From Mesorhizobium sp. (GTDB lineage: Bacteria > Pseudomonadota > Alphaproteobacteria > Rhizobiales > Rhizobiaceae): a stretch of DNA of 64,000 bases. Under the pieces are notes generated by a model. That model worked only from the letters and a program-made list of their open reading frames with translations, did no database searches and was not told where the DNA came from. The DNA is taken from contig SAJS01000001.1 in assembly GCA_004017535.1 (NCBI GenBank), positions 682,001 through 746,000 on the forward strand. Reading direction: 5' to 3'. The stretch's first letter is position 1. The number at the start of each line of letters is the position of its first letter. Both the position numbers and the translations under genes were made by a program. Of this stretch, positions 16,688 through 25,736 are shown piece after piece.

Positions 16688-17551
16688 ATGACCGCAAAGA
16701 CCAACAGAATCTCCTTCCAGGGCGAACCCGGCGCCAATTCCGACACGGCCTGCCGCAACATGTTCCCCACCATGGACCCTTTGCCCTGCCCGACCTTCGA
16801 GGACGCTTTCAATGCGGTCGAGACCGGCAAGGCCGAGCTCGCCATGATTCCGATCGAGAACACGATCGCCGGCCGGGTCGCCGACATCCATCACCTGTTG
16901 CCGGAATCGAAGCTGCACATCGTCGGCGAGTATTTCCTGCCGATCCACTTCCAACTGATGGTGCTGCCCGGGGTGAAGCGCGAAGAGATCAAGACAGTGC
17001 ACAGCCACATCCACGCGCTGGGACAGTGCCGCAAATACATTCGCAAGAACGGCTGGAAGCCTGTGATCGCCGGTGACACGGCGGGTTCGGCCAAGATGGT
17101 ATCGGAGATCAAGGACCGCACCATGGCCTCGCTGGCGCCGGCTCTGGCCGCCGAGCTCTATGGGCTCGACATCATCGAGAAGAATGTCGAGGACACTGAT
17201 TCCAACGTCACCCGCTTCGTCGTGCTGACCAAGAACAAGCAATGGGTGGAGCGGCCCACTCCGGACGCCAAGATGATGACGACCTTCATCTTCCGCGTCC
17301 GCAATGTGCCGGCCGCGCTCTACAAGGCGATGGGCGGCTTTGCCACCAACGGCATCAACATGACCAAGCTCGAGAGCTATCAGCTCGGCGCCTTCACCGC
17401 GACGCTGTTCTACGCCGACATCGAAGGCCATCCGGACGATCCGCTGGTCAAGCTGGCACTGGACGAGCTGCGCTTCTTCTCGCGCGAGATGCGCATCCTC
17501 GGCGTCTATCCGGCAAGCGCCTCGCGCGAGCAGTGGAAGGTGGCGGATTAG
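16688..17551 (+). CDS. pheA: Prephenate dehydratase
   Basis: 287 residues. The catalytic dehydratase domain (about 5-185) has ISFQGEPGANSD, IPIENTIAGRVADIHHLL and the TRF motif in NVTRFVVL. A C-terminal ACT domain (about 200-280) has the phenylalanine-sensing region TKLESYQLG. It converts prephenate to phenylpyruvate in phenylalanine synthesis and is normally feedback-inhibited by Phe. It has no chorismate mutase domain, as is usual in alphaproteobacteria. Confidence 0.95.
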   Translation: MTAKTNRISFQGEPGANSDTACRNMFPTMDPLPCPTFEDAFNAVETGKAELAMIPIENTIAGRVADIHHLLPESKLHIVGEYFLPIHFQLMVLPGVKREEIKTVHSHIHALGQCRKYIRKNGWKPVIAGDTAGSAKMVSEIKDRTMASLAPALAAELYGLDIIEKNVEDTDSNVTRFVVLTKNKQWVERPTPDAKMMTTFIFRVRNVPAALYKAMGGFATNGINMTKLESYQLGAFTATLFYADIEGHPDDPLVKLALDELRFFSREMRILGVYPASASREQWKVAD

Positions 17552-17554
17552 AGT

Positions 17555-17926
17555 TTACTGCTTACAGTTCCGTTGTATCTCACTAAGGAAAAGTGCAAAT
17601 TTCCCTCGCACAAATTCTGATTTAGCTTTTCTTGTTTGAAAAGCATAGTAATTGTATGATTTATTATTTATTAAGTCCTGTATCATCTTGACAGTTAGGT
17701 TTACGTCTCGTGCATGTAAAAAAATATCGAGAATTTTGTCGTTATCTTCCAAAAAATTAGATATACGAATGGCGCAGCTGCAATAAGCTTCAGACTCTGT
17801 GTTTGTGCATATGGCGTACCGAGGGTCTTTCGTGTAGTCCGCGAGGATGTAGTTGGCCTGCGGTATCTGAAGACCGATATACAAAAGCGACCAAAAAATC
17901 TTTAGAGGCATATCGGTCTCCACCAT
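17555..17926 (-). CDS. AT-rich orphan gene, small exported protein of unknown function
   Basis: 123 residues (118 from an inner ATG). The N-terminus MPLKIFWSLLYIGLQIPQA looks like a Sec signal peptide. The remainder has three Cys close together (AICTN, YCSCAI) and one near the end, and is rich in Asn, Lys, Phe and Tyr. Base composition is far lower in GC than both neighbours, and codon use is correspondingly unlike the window, so recent transfer is likely. It ends three bases past the pheA stop on the opposite strand. No domain is recognised; coding status rests on the uninterrupted frame and plausible signal peptide. Confidence 0.6.
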   Translation of the reverse strand: MVETDMPLKIFWSLLYIGLQIPQANYILADYTKDPRYAICTNTESEAYCSCAIRISNFLEDNDKILDIFLHARDVNLTVKMIQDLINNKSYNYYAFQTRKAKSEFVRGKFALFLSEIQRNCKQ

Positions 17927-18022
17927 CCCTTTGTGAGCAATAACATCCGTATCACGCCCGTTGTTCGTCGGAAAACCGCGTGTCAGATGGAAAGCTCTAC
18001 TTGCTGCTTCGGGTAGGCGGAC

Positions 18023-18328
18023 CTAGATCACCGCGCCCAGCGGCACGTAGTCGATCTCCAAAAAAGTCTCGACCTCCGGCACCCAGCGATCGCGCACGAA
18101 GGCGACGTGGTCGGGATGCTCGTTGTAGCGCGTGTAGGCCGCCTGGTCGGCGAACTCCATCGAGAAGCCGAACTGATAGTCGTTCTTGGGGCTCACCTGC
18201 CGCAATTGCTCGAAATGCGTGACGCCTTTGATCCCGGTCAGGATCTTCTTGGCGTCGTGGAGGAAGCGCTTCGTCTCCAGCGAATGCGGCTCGTGCTTCA
18301 AGGTGAACACCACGGTATGACGGATCAT
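18023..18328 (-). CDS. Dabb-family (stress-responsive alpha/beta barrel) protein
   Basis: 101 residues. It begins MIRHTVVFTLKHEP and contains YQFGFSMEFADQAAYTRYNEHPDHVAF, the typical Dabb ferredoxin-like half-barrel in which two subunits dimerise. The family is small and functionally varied; no catalytic role can be assigned. AGGAG precedes the start. It lies 10 bases after the nudC stop and is probably co-transcribed with it. Confidence 0.85.
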   Translation of the reverse strand: MIRHTVVFTLKHEPHSLETKRFLHDAKKILTGIKGVTHFEQLRQVSPKNDYQFGFSMEFADQAAYTRYNEHPDHVAFVRDRWVPEVETFLEIDYVPLGAVI

Positions 18329-18338
18329 TCTTGCGCTC

Positions 18339-19280
18339 CTATTCGCTGTCGACCCAGGCGCGGATGAGGTGATGGGCGATTGCCCCTTTCGGCGGCGTGA
18401 TCAGGCCGCCGGCATGCGTTCTGTCCAGCATCGTTCGCACCTCGTCGCGGTTAAACCAGCGGCAGTCCTCCAACTCGTTGAGATCGGCCTGGATATCCTC
18501 ATTCAGCGGCTCGCCGAAGCAGCCGATCATCAGCGAATAGGGGAACGGCCAGGGCTGGCTGGCGTGGTAGACGACGCGGCCGAGCCTAATGCCGGCCTCT
18601 TCCAGCGTCTCGCGCCGCACCGCCGCCTCGATCGTCTCGCCCGGCTCGATGAAGCCGGCAAGCGCCGAATACATGCCCGGCGCGAAATGCCGGCCGCGCC
18701 CCAGCAGGCATTTCTCGTGGGTGGCCGTCAGCATGATCGCCACCGGGTCGGTGCGCGGGAAATGGTCGGTGCCGCAGGCCGGGCAGTGGCGCCTGTAGCC
18801 GCCGGCGCGCATCTCAGAGCGGTTGCCGCATTTCGAGCAGAAGGCGTGGCTGGCGTGCCAGGCGAGCAGCGCCGCCCCTTGCGCCAGCGCGCCGGCCGCC
18901 GCCTCGTCGATCAGCCCCTGCATATAGACGGAACGATAGTCGATCGCCTTGACCGTCTCGGGGAGATTTTCCGGCTCAATGCCCGCCGGCACGGCCAGCA
19001 CCGGGCCTTCCTCGGAGAAGCCGAGCAGCACGCCACGGTCGAGCGAGACATCGAAGGCCTCGCTCTCGGCCACGTTGAACCAGGGGTCGAATTTGCCGTC
19101 ATCGAGTTTGAGGTAAAGTCGGCCGGCATGCATCAGCATCAGCCGCGTAGTCTGGTCGGCAAGCGCCTTTTCGACCGCGTCGTCGGCACGGTTCTCGGAT
19201 TGCCGGTCGATCCGGTTGCCGGCGAAACCGACAAACTGGCTCGGCTCGCGCAAGGGCGCGTCAAACAGGCGGAAGCTCAT
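18339..19280 (-). CDS. nudC: NAD+ (NADH) diphosphatase NudC
   Basis: 313 residues. A zinc ribbon CSKCG...CPACG is followed by the Nudix box GFIEPGETIEAAVRRETLEEAG, whose Glu residues bind the catalytic metals. The SQPWPFPYSLM region after the Nudix box is the NudC signature. It hydrolyses NADH to NMNH and AMP and can remove NAD caps from RNA. A GTG 27 bases upstream is an alternative start; neither site has a strong ribosome-binding sequence. Confidence 0.93.
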   Translation of the reverse strand: MSFRLFDAPLREPSQFVGFAGNRIDRQSENRADDAVEKALADQTTRLMLMHAGRLYLKLDDGKFDPWFNVAESEAFDVSLDRGVLLGFSEEGPVLAVPAGIEPENLPETVKAIDYRSVYMQGLIDEAAAGALAQGAALLAWHASHAFCSKCGNRSEMRAGGYRRHCPACGTDHFPRTDPVAIMLTATHEKCLLGRGRHFAPGMYSALAGFIEPGETIEAAVRRETLEEAGIRLGRVVYHASQPWPFPYSLMIGCFGEPLNEDIQADLNELEDCRWFNRDEVRTMLDRTHAGGLITPPKGAIAHHLIRAWVDSE

Positions 19281-19315
19281 GGGGAACTCAGGTATGCTGG
19301 TGGACACTGGTCAGC

Positions 19316-19735
19316 TTATAGCGCCGCCTTGATCGTTTCGGCAAACCGCCTGATGTCGGAGCGCTGATAGGGTTCGCGTATGCCGTGCCCCCAGACCGGA
19401 CCCGGCCAGCCGGCATCGCCCTCGGAGCGGGCGACGACATGGACATGCAGCTGGCGCACGATGTTGCCCAAAGCGCCGGTGTTTATCTTGGTGCAGCCGG
19501 TCACCCGCTTCAGCGCCTGCGCTACCATATTGGTCTCGAAGGTCAGCATCGCCTGGTCGAGCGGCGTCATCTCGTGCAGTTCCTCGATGCCCGGACGCTG
19601 CGGCACCAGCACCAGCCACGGCCAGCGGCGATCATTCATCAATCTGAGTTCGCAGAGGCCAAGCCACATAAGCTGCTCGCTGTCCGCCTCCAGACGGGCG
19701 TCCAGCGTGAAACCGGCCTTGAGGCCAGGCAGCAT
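19316..19735 (-). CDS. HIT-domain protein
   Basis: 139 residues from an ATG preceded by AAGGAAA. The histidine-triad region reads RQLHVHVVAR, preceded by NTGALGNIV. Members hydrolyse or transfer nucleotidyl groups, for example on diadenosine polyphosphates. The last His of the classical HxHxH is replaced by Val, common in this alphaproteobacterial subgroup, so substrate and activity are uncertain. It is placed 35 bases upstream of nudC on the same strand, which fits a shared nucleotide-cleaning role. Confidence 0.85.
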   Translation of the reverse strand: MLPGLKAGFTLDARLEADSEQLMWLGLCELRLMNDRRWPWLVLVPQRPGIEELHEMTPLDQAMLTFETNMVAQALKRVTGCTKINTGALGNIVRQLHVHVVARSEGDAGWPGPVWGHGIREPYQRSDIRRFAETIKAAL

Positions 19736-19880
19736 GGGCGTTTCCTTTGTTTCTTGTAGCATTCTTCAAACCAACGAACGCTAGAGCGGTGGCAAGGTGG
19801 CTGCAAGCGATTCATTGACCGCTCTTGGCGATTTGAAGGACTTTCCGGTCTCCATATGGCCGCAGGCTGCGGCTCTGCCC

Positions 19881-19909
19881 TTGCATTTCGCCGCTGAATT
19901 GCCGATATG
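19881..19909 (+). promoter_or_regulatory. Possible SRP RNA promoter
   Basis: TTGCAT (19881-19886) and GATATG (19904-19909), 17 bases apart, place a start at about 19916, exactly where the SRP RNA fold begins. The -10 match is weak. Confidence 0.35.
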
Positions 19910-19915
19910 GAGCGC

Positions 19916-20013
19916 GGGAGGTTGGTGGTGGACGATCCACTCGCCAACCGGGTCAGGTCCGGAAGGAAGCAGCCCTAACGAGCCCGGAACGGGTCATTGT
20001 TCCAGCCTCCCAC
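19916..20013 (+). ncRNA. ffs: Signal recognition particle RNA (4.5S type)
   Basis: The universally conserved domain IV GGTCAGGTCCGGAAGGAAGC, with following AGCCCTAACGA, is present. The ends GGGAGGTTGG and CCAGCCTCCC pair to close the long hairpin. The RNA binds Ffh and targets nascent membrane proteins. It lies upstream of dnaX, a common location in alphaproteobacteria. Ends are estimated to within a few bases. Confidence 0.93.
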
Positions 20014-20119
20014 CTCTTCGCCTTTCTCCCGCGACATTGACGGCGCCAAGCCGTGCGGGCGAGACTATGCGCAGGAATCGGCCGCCTTCCGTCGCGGTCC
20101 TGGGAGCTTTTGACGGCGA

Positions 20120-21937
20120 ATGAGCGAAGCCGGAAATTGGGGGACGAAAAGCCTGGAGACCGGTAAGGCCGGCGCCTATCGCGTCCTGGCGCGCAAATAT
20201 CGTCCCTCGAATTTCTCCGAGTTGATCGGCCAGGAGCCGATGGTCCGCACGCTGACCAATGCCTTTGCCACCGGCCGCATCGCCCAGGCCTGGATGCTGA
20301 CCGGCGTGCGCGGTGTCGGCAAGACGACGACAGCGCGCATCCTCGCGCGTGCCCTCAACTACAAGACCGCGACCGTCGACCAGCCCTCCGTCGACCTTTC
20401 GGTCCCCGGCGAGCATTGCCAGGCGATCATGGAAGGCCGCCATGTCGACGTCATCGAGATGGACGCCGCCTCCCACACCGGCATCGATGACATCAGGGAC
20501 ATCATCGACCGAGTTCGCTATGCGCCGGTCTCGGCCCGCTACAAGGTCTATATCATCGACGAAGTGCACATGCTCTCCACCCAGGCCTTCAACGGCCTGT
20601 TGAAGACGCTGGAAGAGCCGCCGCCGCACGTCAAATTCATCTTCGCCACCACCGAGATCCGCAAGGTGCCGATCACGGTCCTGTCGCGCTGCCAGCGCTT
20701 CGATTTGAGGCGCATCGATGCCGGCGCGCTGGTCGGCCATCTGTTCTCGATTGCCGCCAAGGAAGGCATTTCCGTCGACGATGAGGCGCTCGCCATGATC
20801 GCGCGGGCCGCCGAGGGCTCGGCGCGCGATTCGCTCTCCATCCTCGATCAGGCGATCGCCCATGGCAGCGGCACCGTCAGCGCCGATGCGGTGCGCGCAA
20901 TGCTCGGCCTCGCTGATCGCGCCCGCATCATCGACCTGTTCGAGCATGTCATGAAGGGCGACGTGGCGGCGGCGCTTGCCGAATTCCGCGCGCAATACGA
21001 CACCGGCGCCGATCCGGCCGCCGTGCTCACCGACCTTGCCGAGTTCAACCACCTCGTCACCCGCCTGCGCTTCGTGCCGGCCGCGGCCGACGACGCGTCG
21101 CTTTCCGAGGACGAGCGCCGGCGCGGCGCCGAATTCGCCGGCACGCTTTCGGTGCGCGTGCTGTCGCGAACCTGGCAGATGCTGCTCAAGGGCATTCCCG
21201 AGGTGCAGTCCTCCAACCGGCCGGTCAGTGCCGCTGAGATGGTGCTGATCAGGCTGGCGCATGCCGCCGATCTGCCGACGCTGGACGAGGCGCTGAAATC
21301 GCTGGAAGGCGCAGGCCCGCTGCCGAACGGCGCGCCGCGCGCCAATGGCGCATCGGCAAGTCCAGGCAATGGCGGCGGCGCCAGTGCCGTGGCGCAGGCG
21401 CGGATGCCAAGTTCAAATGGCGGCGCCCAGACCATGCGGCTGGTCGAGGCGCAGCCTGTGCCGGAGGCCTACGTTCCGCAACCGGCGCCGGTCGCCGAAG
21501 CGCCTGTCGTTCCGGTGAAATCGCTGGCCGACATCGTCGCGCTCGCCGACGCCAATCGCGACATCGCTTTCAAGGTGCTGCTGAAACGCTGCGTGCGGCC
21601 GGTGCGCATCGAGCCTGGCCGCCTCGACGTCACCCTGACCGACGACGCGCCGAAGATGCTGCTCAACGACCTGACCGCCAAGCTGCGCGCCTGGACCGCC
21701 CGCAACTGGCTGGTGTCGCTTTCGAAGGAGGAGGGCGGCCAGACACTGGCCGAGATGGAAACGACGAAGCGCGAGAATGCCTTCTCCGACGCCAAGGCGG
21801 ATCCGACTGTCGCGGCAATCCTCGCTCGCTTCCCCGGCGCCAAGATCATCGACGTGCGCATTCCGGATGTGCCGGACGTGGAAGAGGCCGAGGCCGAAGT
21901 GCCGGTCGAGCCCGTATCCGACGACGACGAAATCTGA
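20120..21937 (+). CDS. dnaX: DNA polymerase III subunit gamma/tau
   Basis: 605 residues. The AAA+ core begins at about 20 ([13 protein letters not shown]) with Walker [10 protein letters not shown] (62-70), Walker [10 protein letters not shown] and sensor [10 protein letters not shown]. The clamp-loader collar follows, then an Ala/Pro-rich linker (about 400-460) and a C-terminal tau-like domain. It organises the replisome and loads the sliding clamp. The zinc module of most DnaX proteins is degenerate, with only Cys100 left, a feature of rhizobial relatives. I see no obvious slippery run for a shorter gamma form. Confidence 0.96.
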   Translation: MSEAGNWGTKSLETGKAGAYRVLARKYRPSNFSELIGQEPMVRTLTNAFATGRIAQAWMLTGVRGVGKTTTARILARALNYKTATVDQPSVDLSVPGEHCQAIMEGRHVDVIEMDAASHTGIDDIRDIIDRVRYAPVSARYKVYIIDEVHMLSTQAFNGLLKTLEEPPPHVKFIFATTEIRKVPITVLSRCQRFDLRRIDAGALVGHLFSIAAKEGISVDDEALAMIARAAEGSARDSLSILDQAIAHGSGTVSADAVRAMLGLADRARIIDLFEHVMKGDVAAALAEFRAQYDTGADPAAVLTDLAEFNHLVTRLRFVPAAADDASLSEDERRRGAEFAGTLSVRVLSRTWQMLLKGIPEVQSSNRPVSAAEMVLIRLAHAADLPTLDEALKSLEGAGPLPNGAPRANGASASPGNGGGASAVAQARMPSSNGGAQTMRLVEAQPVPEAYVPQPAPVAEAPVVPVKSLADIVALADANRDIAFKVLLKRCVRPVRIEPGRLDVTLTDDAPKMLLNDLTAKLRAWTARNWLVSLSKEEGGQTLAEMETTKRENAFSDAKADPTVAAILARFPGAKIIDVRIPDVPDVEEAEAEVPVEPVSDDDEI

Positions 21938-21959
21938 AACAATCGTAGAGGACCACCCG

Positions 21960-22283
21960 ATGAAAGATCTTCTCGGCTTGATGGGCAAGGCGAAGGAAAT
22001 GCAGGCCAAGTTCCAGGCCATGCAGGACGAGATCGCCACGCTTGAAGCCACCGGCCAGGCCGGCGGCGGCCTCGTCAGCATCACGCTCACCGGCAAGTTC
22101 GAGATGAAGGCGCTGAAGATCGATCCGTCGCTGATCAAGGCCGATGAAGCCGAGATCCTCGAGGACCTCATCCTTGCCGCCCACAATGACGCCAAAAGTA
22201 AGGTGGAGCAGGTGATGCAGGAGAAGACCAAGGCGTTGACGGCGGGCCTGCCGATTCCCCCCGGAATGAAATTCCCGTTCTGA
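21960..22283 (+). CDS. YbaB/EbfC nucleoid-associated protein
   Basis: 107 residues beginning [19 protein letters not shown], a long amphipathic helix, with the central beta segment [19 protein letters not shown] and C-terminal [12 protein letters not shown]. The family forms a tweezer-like homodimer that binds DNA without strong sequence preference. It sits 22 bases after dnaX with AGAGGA before the ATG. The dnaX-ybaB-recR order is conserved in bacteria; here a SleB-like gene intervenes before recR. Confidence 0.95.
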   Translation: MKDLLGLMGKAKEMQAKFQAMQDEIATLEATGQAGGGLVSITLTGKFEMKALKIDPSLIKADEAEILEDLILAAHNDAKSKVEQVMQEKTKALTAGLPIPPGMKFPF

Positions 22284-22338
22284 GGCGGCCTCCGCCAGTT
22301 AATTGATTATGAACGGAAATCGAGCCCGGACGGCAATA

Positions 22339-22420
22339 TTAACCATTTTGCCGGCAATGCTCACGGGCTCATTTCGCGGCTTTCATAAAGTTTTACCCAA
22401 GTCCAGAAGTCGCTAACCAT
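22339..22420 (+). promoter_or_regulatory. Two CtrA-type half-sites upstream of the SleB-like gene
   Basis: TTAACCAT (22339-22346) and CTAACCAT (22413-22420) resemble the half-site reported for the cell-cycle regulator CtrA in Sinorhizobium. They lie 163 and 89 bases before the start of a cell-wall hydrolase gene. Short motifs occur by chance, so this is suggestive only. Confidence 0.25.
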
Positions 22421-22501
22421 CTAGCCATCTTTTTGCCCGAAAGAGTCTCATTCTTGCCACATCTCGGGGCGGGCTGGCATCTTGGACATGAGGCTTTTTT
22501 G

Positions 22502-23488
22502 GTGATCGCGACGCGATGGAAGACGCCGCTGCTGCTTATCGGCATCGTCACTTCCCCCTTGCTCCTGGCCGGCTGCAGCCAGACCACTTCCTCCCATGGC
22601 ATGTCGGTGTCGGGACTGACCGACGCGCTGACGCCGAGCTTCCTCACGCGTTCCTCCAGCCACTCGCTGAAGGACAAGGAATGCCTGCAAAGGGCGATGT
22701 TCTTCGAGTCCAACCGGTCGAGCCGCGACGGCATGATCGCCGTGGGCACGGTGGTGATGAACCGTCTGCGCTCGGGGCAGCATGGCAACACCATCTGCGA
22801 GGTCGTCGGCGAGAAAGGCCAGTTCGCACCGGGCGTGCTGACGCGGCCGATGAATTCCAGGGCGCTGCCCGATGTCGAGGAAGCCGCCGACGCCGTGCTG
22901 AGAGGCGAGCGCAAGGCCAAGCTCAAGAACACGATGTATTTCCACACCGCCGGCCTGCGCTTCCCCTACAAGAACATGCATTACACGATGGTGGCCGGCG
23001 GCAACGCCTTCTATGAGAAGCGCGGCCGCAACTGGCAGCCGCTGCCGGATGAGCCGATGGTGGCCATGGCCTCCGGCAAACAGCAGAAGATCGACCCAAC
23101 CGCGCCCGTGCTGGTGGCTTCCGCCGAGCCGGTGGTCAAGACGATCGTGCGGCCTGATCCTGCCAAGCAGGCCGTCATGGCCGCTGCCGAACCGCCGCTT
23201 CCGGCCAAGGCGGCAATCGTTCCGGCCGAAGAGACCTATGTGACGGCCGCTGCTGCGCCGTCGCAGAAATCCGGCCGCCTCGTGCAGAAGCCGACGGTTG
23301 TGGCGATGCAGGAGTCGATGGCCGAGCCGGACGCCTCGCGTTTCGGCGGCACGCTCAAGGGCCGCTACATTACATCGGTGCCCAAAGCGACGCAGGAAGC
23401 GGCGATGGGCTTCCAGTCGACGCCTGAGAACACCGACGCCATAGGCGCGATGATCGCCAGCCAGGACCGGCCGCTGGAAACCAACTGA
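22502..23488 (+). CDS. Cell wall hydrolase, SleB-like, lipoprotein
   Basis: 328 residues from GTG, or slightly longer from an upstream TTG. The signal ends in the lipobox LLAGC, so the protein is probably lipid-anchored. The hydrolase_2 (SleB) domain spans about 55-190, with ECLQRAMFFESNRSSRDGMIAVGTVVMNRL containing the presumed catalytic Glu, and FSPG-like QFAPGV. The C-terminal 130 residues are Ala/Pro-rich and low in complexity. It should cleave peptidoglycan glycan strands in the periplasm. Confidence 0.85.
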   Translation: MIATRWKTPLLLIGIVTSPLLLAGCSQTTSSHGMSVSGLTDALTPSFLTRSSSHSLKDKECLQRAMFFESNRSSRDGMIAVGTVVMNRLRSGQHGNTICEVVGEKGQFAPGVLTRPMNSRALPDVEEAADAVLRGERKAKLKNTMYFHTAGLRFPYKNMHYTMVAGGNAFYEKRGRNWQPLPDEPMVAMASGKQQKIDPTAPVLVASAEPVVKTIVRPDPAKQAVMAAAEPPLPAKAAIVPAEETYVTAAAAPSQKSGRLVQKPTVVAMQESMAEPDASRFGGTLKGRYITSVPKATQEAAMGFQSTPENTDAIGAMIASQDRPLETN

Positions 23489-23506
23489 ACCCGATTGCAT
23501 CCGACG

Positions 23507-23538
23507 CAGGGCCCGTCATGGCAGCATGGCGGGCCCTG
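23507..23538 (+). terminator. Terminator-like hairpin after the SleB-like gene
   Basis: Arms CAGGGCCCGTCATG and CATGGCGGGCCCTG pair over 14 positions with one wobble and loop GCAG, followed by a weak T/G run (TGTTGTTG). Confidence 0.55.
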
Positions 23539-23587
23539 TGTTGTTGCGGCTGTTCCAAACCGCTCGGAAAAATCCTAGATCAAGGCG

Positions 23588-24193
23588 ATGTCGAAGAGAA
23601 TCGCCGGTCCGGAAATCGAACGCCTGATCCAGCTCCTGGCCAAGGTGCCGGGGCTTGGGCCGCGCTCGGCCAGGCGCGCCGCGCTTCATCTCATCAAGAA
23701 GAAGGAGCAGCTGCTCGAGCCTTTGGCCGCCGCCATGGGCGAGGCGGTCGACAAGGTGCGCATCTGCTCGACCTGCGGCAATGTCGACACCTCCGACCCT
23801 TGCATGATCTGCACCGATCCGCGCCGCGACGCAGGCACGCTGATCGTCGTCGAGGATGTCTCCGACCTCTGGGCGCTGGAGCGCGCGGCCGCCATGAACG
23901 CGCGCTACCATGTGCTCGGCGGCACGCTGTCGCCGCTCGACGGCATCGGTCCCGACCAGCTCAACATCCGCTCGCTGGTTGACCGGGTCGCCGGCGGCGA
24001 GGTGAAGGAAGTCATCCTTGCAGTCAACGCCACCGTCGAGGGGCAGACAACTGCGCATTATTTGACGGATCAGTTGTCGGGCTTCGATGTGAAGGTGACG
24101 AGGCTGGCGCATGGCGTGCCGGTCGGCGGCGAGCTGGATTATCTCGACGAAGGCACGCTGGCCGCGGCGCTGCGATCGAGGACGGCGTTCTGA
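23588..24193 (+). CDS. recR: Recombination mediator protein RecR
   Basis: 201 residues. A helix-hairpin-helix ([17 protein letters not shown]), a zinc finger with Cys60, Cys63, Cys72 and Cys75, and a Toprim domain beginning [14 protein letters not shown] are all present. With RecF/RecO it helps RecA load on gapped DNA. Its length equals the family norm. Confidence 0.97.
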   Translation: MSKRIAGPEIERLIQLLAKVPGLGPRSARRAALHLIKKKEQLLEPLAAAMGEAVDKVRICSTCGNVDTSDPCMICTDPRRDAGTLIVVEDVSDLWALERAAAMNARYHVLGGTLSPLDGIGPDQLNIRSLVDRVAGGEVKEVILAVNATVEGQTTAHYLTDQLSGFDVKVTRLAHGVPVGGELDYLDEGTLAAALRSRTAF

Positions 24194-24209
24194 GGGAATT
24201 GGGGGTAGC

Positions 24210-25469
24210 ATGGAAATGACGGCATTCCTTCGCGGCTTTTCCAACTTCGCATTTCTTCTGCTCACGCTTCTCCCTCTCTTCCTCGCCATCCCCTCTCGCG
24301 CCGCCCCCATCGACGACCAGTTCCAGGCCTGGCTGCAGACCGATCTCTGGCCCGAAGCCAAATCCAAAGGCATCTCGAAAAAGACCTTCGACGAGGCCTT
24401 TCTCGGCGTGAAGCCGAACCTCGAGCTGCCAGATCTCGTCCTGCCCGGCGAAAAGCCCACGACACCTGAGAAGCAGCATCAGGCCGAGTTCGGCCCGCCA
24501 GCCAACTATTTCGCCGAAAAGATCATCCGCGCCGTCACCACGGGCGGGCGGGCGCGCGAGAGCACCAATTCAAGAGTGCTCCGGCTGATCGAGAAGCGCT
24601 ACGGCGTTCCGGGCGAGATCGTTCTGGCGATCTGGGGCCGCGAGACCGGCTTCGGCGCGGCCAAGATGCCTTACGATGCCTTCGAGGTGCTGGGCACCAA
24701 GGCGTTCATGTCGACCAAGAAAGACTTCTTCCGCACCGAGGTGCTGGCGGCGCTCGACATCGTCGAGCGCGGGCTGGCGCCGGTCAACGCGATGAAGTCG
24801 TCCTGGGCCGGCGCGCTCGGCCAGCCGCAATTCATGCCGAGCTCTTTCTTGAAGCACGCCGTCGACTTCGACGGCGACGGCCGGCCCGACATCTGGAATT
24901 CGACGCCCGACGTGCTCGCCTCGATCGCCAACTACCTCGTCCACTATGGCTGGGTGAGGGGGCGCGGCTGGGGCGTCGAGGTGACGGTGCCGGCAAACGT
25001 TTCCTGTGCGCTCGAAGGCCCCGACCAGGGCAAGAAGATATCCGACTGGGTGGCGATGGGCATCAGGCGCGCCGACAACAAGGCGTTTCAGGCAGGCGAA
25101 TTGAAGGCCGAGGGCCTTCTGCTGATGCCGGCCGGGCGCAGCGGACCTGCCTTCATCGTCACGCCGAACTTCTATGTCATCAAGCAATACAACAACAGCG
25201 ATCTCTACGGCCTGTTCATCGGCCATGCCGCCGACCGCATCGCCAAGGGCGACGCCGGCTTTGCCGGCAGTTGGGGGCCGGTCGGCGATCTGCACCGCTC
25301 CGACATAGCCGCCTTGCAGCGGGCGCTGGAAGCCAAGGGCTACGACGTTGGCAGCGCCGACGGCCTGCCCGGCTTCAAGACGCGCCGCTCGATCGGCATC
25401 TGGCAGGCCAAGAACGGCAAGCCCGCCACCTGCTTTCCAGATGACGGCCTGGTCGCGCAGTTGAAATAG
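24210..25469 (+). CDS. Lytic murein transglycosylase, MltB type, with peptidoglycan-binding domain
   Basis: 419 residues. The hydrophobic N-terminal segment (FAFLLLTLLPLFLAIPSRA) is a signal peptide without lipobox. The catalytic Glu is Glu145 in AIWGRETGFG; ALGQPQFMPSSF and DFDGDGRPDIW are family signatures. The C-terminal 65 residues form a peptidoglycan-binding domain (DIAALQRALEAKGYDVGSAD). It cleaves glycan strands to 1,6-anhydro products in the periplasm. It lies close behind recR. Confidence 0.93.
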   Translation: MEMTAFLRGFSNFAFLLLTLLPLFLAIPSRAAPIDDQFQAWLQTDLWPEAKSKGISKKTFDEAFLGVKPNLELPDLVLPGEKPTTPEKQHQAEFGPPANYFAEKIIRAVTTGGRARESTNSRVLRLIEKRYGVPGEIVLAIWGRETGFGAAKMPYDAFEVLGTKAFMSTKKDFFRTEVLAALDIVERGLAPVNAMKSSWAGALGQPQFMPSSFLKHAVDFDGDGRPDIWNSTPDVLASIANYLVHYGWVRGRGWGVEVTVPANVSCALEGPDQGKKISDWVAMGIRRADNKAFQAGELKAEGLLLMPAGRSGPAFIVTPNFYVIKQYNNSDLYGLFIGHAADRIAKGDAGFAGSWGPVGDLHRSDIAALQRALEAKGYDVGSADGLPGFKTRRSIGIWQAKNGKPATCFPDDGLVAQLK

Positions 25470-25736
25470 CGGCGACTTCCAGGGCTCGAACAAGGGCAGA
25501 TTTTTCTCGATCGGCGGCTGCAATTAGCCGGCGCATGAGTCGACGGATCGCCGCCCATTTGGTCCGATATGCGTCTGGCAAAAATTCCATGCGGCCGAGC
25601 GGACGGCAACGAATAGGGAGTTGACCAACTGGACAAAAAACACGACGGTAAGCGGTCAGGGCCGTTGCCGGCCTTGCAAAGAACAATACGCCCTGAGCCG
25701 GGAACTCGGGTCAGACAAGAACAGGGAACGATCACC

